Made by a program: the position numbers and the translations under genes
Shown: one piece after another, positions 44,507 to 46,146 of the stretch
Numbering within the stretch: position 1 is the stretch's first letter
Layout of the letters: each line of letters starts with the position of its first letter
Assembly (NCBI GenBank): GCA_031292145.1
Contig: JARLHR010000221.1
Span: 1-46,146 of the forward strand
Source of the DNA: Clostridium sp.
GTDB lineage: Bacteria; Bacillota; Clostridia; Clostridiales; Clostridiaceae
Length of the DNA: 46,146 nt
Direction: 5' to 3'
The notes under the pieces: generated by a model
Database searches by the model: none
What the model was told of the DNA's origin: nothing
What the model saw: only the letters and a program-made list of their open reading frames with translations

Positions 44507-45079
44507 ATGGATTTTAATTATATTGAAGCTTTAGTAACCAGATGTAAAAATAATGATGAAGAAGCAAAAGAAAAATTGGCTATAGAATTTAGGCCATTAA
44601 TTTACAATATTTCTAAAAGAACTTTCATTGATGGATACAATAGCTACGATATTATCCAAGAATGTTATCATTCACTTTTTAAATCTGTTTCCATGTACAA
44701 TTTAGAAAAACATAGATTTGTTGCCTATGCTACTAATGCTATTAAAAATAATATGAATGATTTAATCAAAAGAACCAAAACTAGAAGGTCTACTGAAGGT
44801 AGTGATGCATTAAGCTTACATGATGATGTTGAAAATAATTTTCCTGAACTTGAAATCTCAACAGAAACTTCATTATGTGAAATGTGTGACTATGAAGATT
44901 TAAAATTAGCTCTTAAGAATTTAAATGAAGAGGAACTTGAGCTTATAAATTTTGTATTCTATAGAAATTACACTGTAAAGGAATATGCTTATTTAAAAAA
45001 TATGTGCTACTCAACTGCTATTCTAAAAAAGAAAACTATTTTAATGAAAATCCATAATAATATTTCATTGTATTATTAG
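44507..45079 (+). CDS. Small sigma-70-family factor
   Basis: 190 aa from ATG 44507 (GGAGG 5 nt upstream; the open frame reaches 44477). Region 2: GYNSYDIIQECYHSLFKSVS, MYNLEKHRFVAYATNAIKNN. Region 4: a helical pair LNEEELELINFVFYRNYTVK then EYAYLKNMCYSTAILKKKTI. An acidic linker (SLHDDVENNFPELEIST) joins them. Size and sequence fit alternative/phage-type sigma factors such as the TcdR/BotR/UviA group, which control toxin, bacteriocin or lysis genes. Divergent from the amidase; possible target genes are the amidase and the gene at 45750. Confidence 0.85.
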   Translation: MDFNYIEALVTRCKNNDEEAKEKLAIEFRPLIYNISKRTFIDGYNSYDIIQECYHSLFKSVSMYNLEKHRFVAYATNAIKNNMNDLIKRTKTRRSTEGSDALSLHDDVENNFPELEISTETSLCEMCDYEDLKLALKNLNEEELELINFVFYRNYTVKEYAYLKNMCYSTAILKKKTILMKIHNNISLYY

Positions 45080-45090
45080 GATAAACGTCT

Positions 45091-45130
45091 AACAGCTCCA
45101 AGGTCAATTGAACCTTGGAGCTGTTACTTT
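45091..45130. terminator. Terminator after the sigma-factor gene
   Basis: 14-bp perfect stem AACAGCTCCAAGGT (45091-45104) / ACCTTGGAGCTGTT (45112-45125), 7-nt loop, then ACTTT. Also usable by the convergent small gene. Confidence 0.8.
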
Positions 45131-45189
45131 CCCCATTTTAACATTATAAATAAATGTTTTTGATTTTTATATGTGTATAGTCCATTCGC

Positions 45190-45432
45190 TTATTCAAAAT
45201 TAAAATTATTAACCACTTCTGTAGTTTTTTTGAGATAATCATCTGCCACTTGATCAATGCCATCACAAATATATTTTAAGCTGCATCCTTCACATTTATT
45301 AAGTATTCCATCATCTAATAAAGAACATCTGAGTTCATCATTGAAAGTAGAATTTCTAATGGCAAGAGCTATCTGCTTTTTATCAAAACACTCTCCTTCT
45401 TCTGATCCAATCTTAATTTCATCTCTAATCAT
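45190..45432 (-). CDS. Small Cys-containing protein, 80 aa
   Basis: AAGGTG before ATG. Acidic helical protein with a C-terminal cluster CEGCSLKYIC (C-x2-C-x5-C) plus Cys at about residues 15 and 36. The spacing is that of small Fe-S or zinc knuckles, as in SPASM-like tails. Not recognised. Convergent with the sigma gene. Its end motif resembles the protein at 13309-13494. Confidence 0.65.
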   Translation of the reverse strand: MIRDEIKIGSEEGECFDKKQIALAIRNSTFNDELRCSLLDDGILNKCEGCSLKYICDGIDQVADDYLKKTTEVVNNFNFE

Positions 45433-45749
45433 TTTTAAACACCTTCCATTAATTTATTTGCAGCTTTAAAAATTAATCAGCTGCTATTATGGATATATGT
45501 CTTAAACTTAAACATTACATTAATAATAGTTATTGAATTTATATAAATATACTCCAAACCCGCATTTTATAAGCAAATTCTTATATTCTTAAGTTCTAAA
45601 AAATATATATTCTTATATTATAAAGTTCTAAAATTCTAAAAAATATGTATTCTAAAATTCTTAAGAACTTTAGAATCTTTTATAAATAACCATATATCTT
45701 TTAAGAGGATACATAAAAATACTGCTAGTGCAAAGGAGGTATATAATTT
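45433..45749. other. AT-rich upstream region with short direct repeats
   Basis: From about 45590 to 45680 the motif AGTTCTAAAAAATATATATTC / AATTCTAAAAAATATGTATTC and shorter TTCTTA/TTCTAAA units recur, with an inverted TTCTAAA...TTTAGAA (about 45651-45676). No gene. It lies just upstream of the gene at 45750 and may be its control region. An AAAGGAGG site follows at 45732-45739. Confidence 0.55.
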
Positions 45750-46146
45750 ATGGCTGGGAGAAGAACTGCCAAGATTCCTAACAATGATTTTGAATATGAT
45801 GAAGGTGAAGTATGTGGTTTTACTAGTGACGCTTCTATAGCTGGTGACTGTATATCTTCCTTTTCTTTTGATGATGATCCTGTTACTGAAAACTTTCAAG
45901 TTTATCCTGAATGTAAATCTAATAAAACTACTACTCATGAAGATCCTAAGACTAATACCAAATTTAATACCACTTTAACTGATAACATCAATCTTCAAAA
46001 TAACTCTGCTAATTCTATTTCAATAAAAAATACTTTAAGCTCTACTAAAGAACTATTTGATAACAGAAGAACTCCTCTTCCTAATGGTGCTGCTCCTGCT
46101 ATTGATGGTGAAACTCCAACTATTAAGCGAAGCTATACTCTTAGAA
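45750..46146 (+). CDS. Hypothetical Ser/Thr/Asn-rich protein, N-terminal part (3' end outside window)
   Basis: Excellent SD (AAAGGAGG, 10 nt before ATG). The 132 visible codons read MAGRRTAKIPNNDFEYDEGE, then VCGFTSDASIAGDCISSFSF, and later repeats of Asn/Thr/Ser. No signal peptide or domain. The low-complexity, repeat-prone composition resembles the gene at the left edge of the window, so both may belong to one class of large surface or tail-associated proteins. Function unknown. Confidence 0.8.
   Translation, partial: MAGRRTAKIPNNDFEYDEGEVCGFTSDASIAGDCISSFSFDDDPVTENFQVYPECKSNKTTTHEDPKTNTKFNTTLTDNINLQNNSANSISIKNTLSSTKELFDNRRTPLPNGAAPAIDGETPTIKRSYTLR

Noticed and set aside
45636-45938. 100-codon minus-strand frame
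   Set aside because: Antisense to the well-supported gene starting at 45750 and to its repeat-rich leader; no ribosome site.

Overview
The window looks like the chromosome of a low-GC anaerobic Firmicute, most likely Clostridium sensu stricto. The basis is very high AT content, strong AGGAGG-type ribosome binding sites with occasional TTG/GTG starts, an anaerobic (CbiK-type) cobalamin pathway behind a B12 riboswitch, a Cst-type I-B CRISPR-Cas system, and a Bacillus-type LexA box. The species assignment is inference.

Layout. (1) 1-1654: the 3' end of a repeat-rich coiled-coil gene and a two-helix membrane protein, sharing one bidirectional terminator. (2) 1887-12010, minus strand: a cobalamin operon, riboswitch-terminator-cbiK-cbiA-cbiC-cbiD-cbiE-cbiT-cbiL-(orphan permease)-cbiF-cbiG. 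It is peppered with a family of short palindromic elements; cbiH and cbiJ are not here. (3) 12103-15600: small genes (holin-like, Cys-rich, His-rich), several gene remnants, and a tRNA-Glu with its own promoter and terminator. (4) 15614-27327: dinB (Y-family DNA polymerase) cut in two by a 10.4-kb Tn554/recombinase-trio element. The 3' part lies at 15614-16823. The 5' part, with an intact SOS promoter, lies at 27199-27285. Both junctions carry the same 7-bp core, so excision would restore the reading frame exactly. The element carries three tyrosine recombinases, a TnpC-like protein, and a cargo (CaiB/BaiF CoA-transferase plus TetR regulator) bracketed by IS256-type ends. (5) 28134-30463: a MATE exporter under a MerR-type regulator with a textbook 19-bp-spacer promoter. 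(6) 30931-43367: a complete type I-B CRISPR-Cas locus with 43 repeats and 42 spacers, leader, cas2-cas1-cas4-cas3-cas5-cas7-cas8b-cas6 and a WYL regulator. cas3 is frameshifted just before helicase motif VI. (7) 43454-46146: an amidase with wall-binding repeats, a small sigma factor, a Cys-rich small protein, and the start of another gene.

The most interesting signal is at 43228-43367. A free-standing one-spacer mini-CRISPR, made of two decayed copies of the array repeat around a 30-nt spacer, has its own sigma-A-like promoter and intrinsic terminator. The first 11 nt of its spacer match perfectly, and 17 of the first 18 match, a site that directly abuts the -35 box of the cas operon promoter, next to a 5'-CCT PAM-like triplet. 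This is the design expected of a crRNA-like regulator (CreR/CreA type) that directs Cascade to repress its own operon. With cas3 broken, the locus may now act mainly as a self-regulated DNA-binding complex. All readings are by eye; no database search was run.
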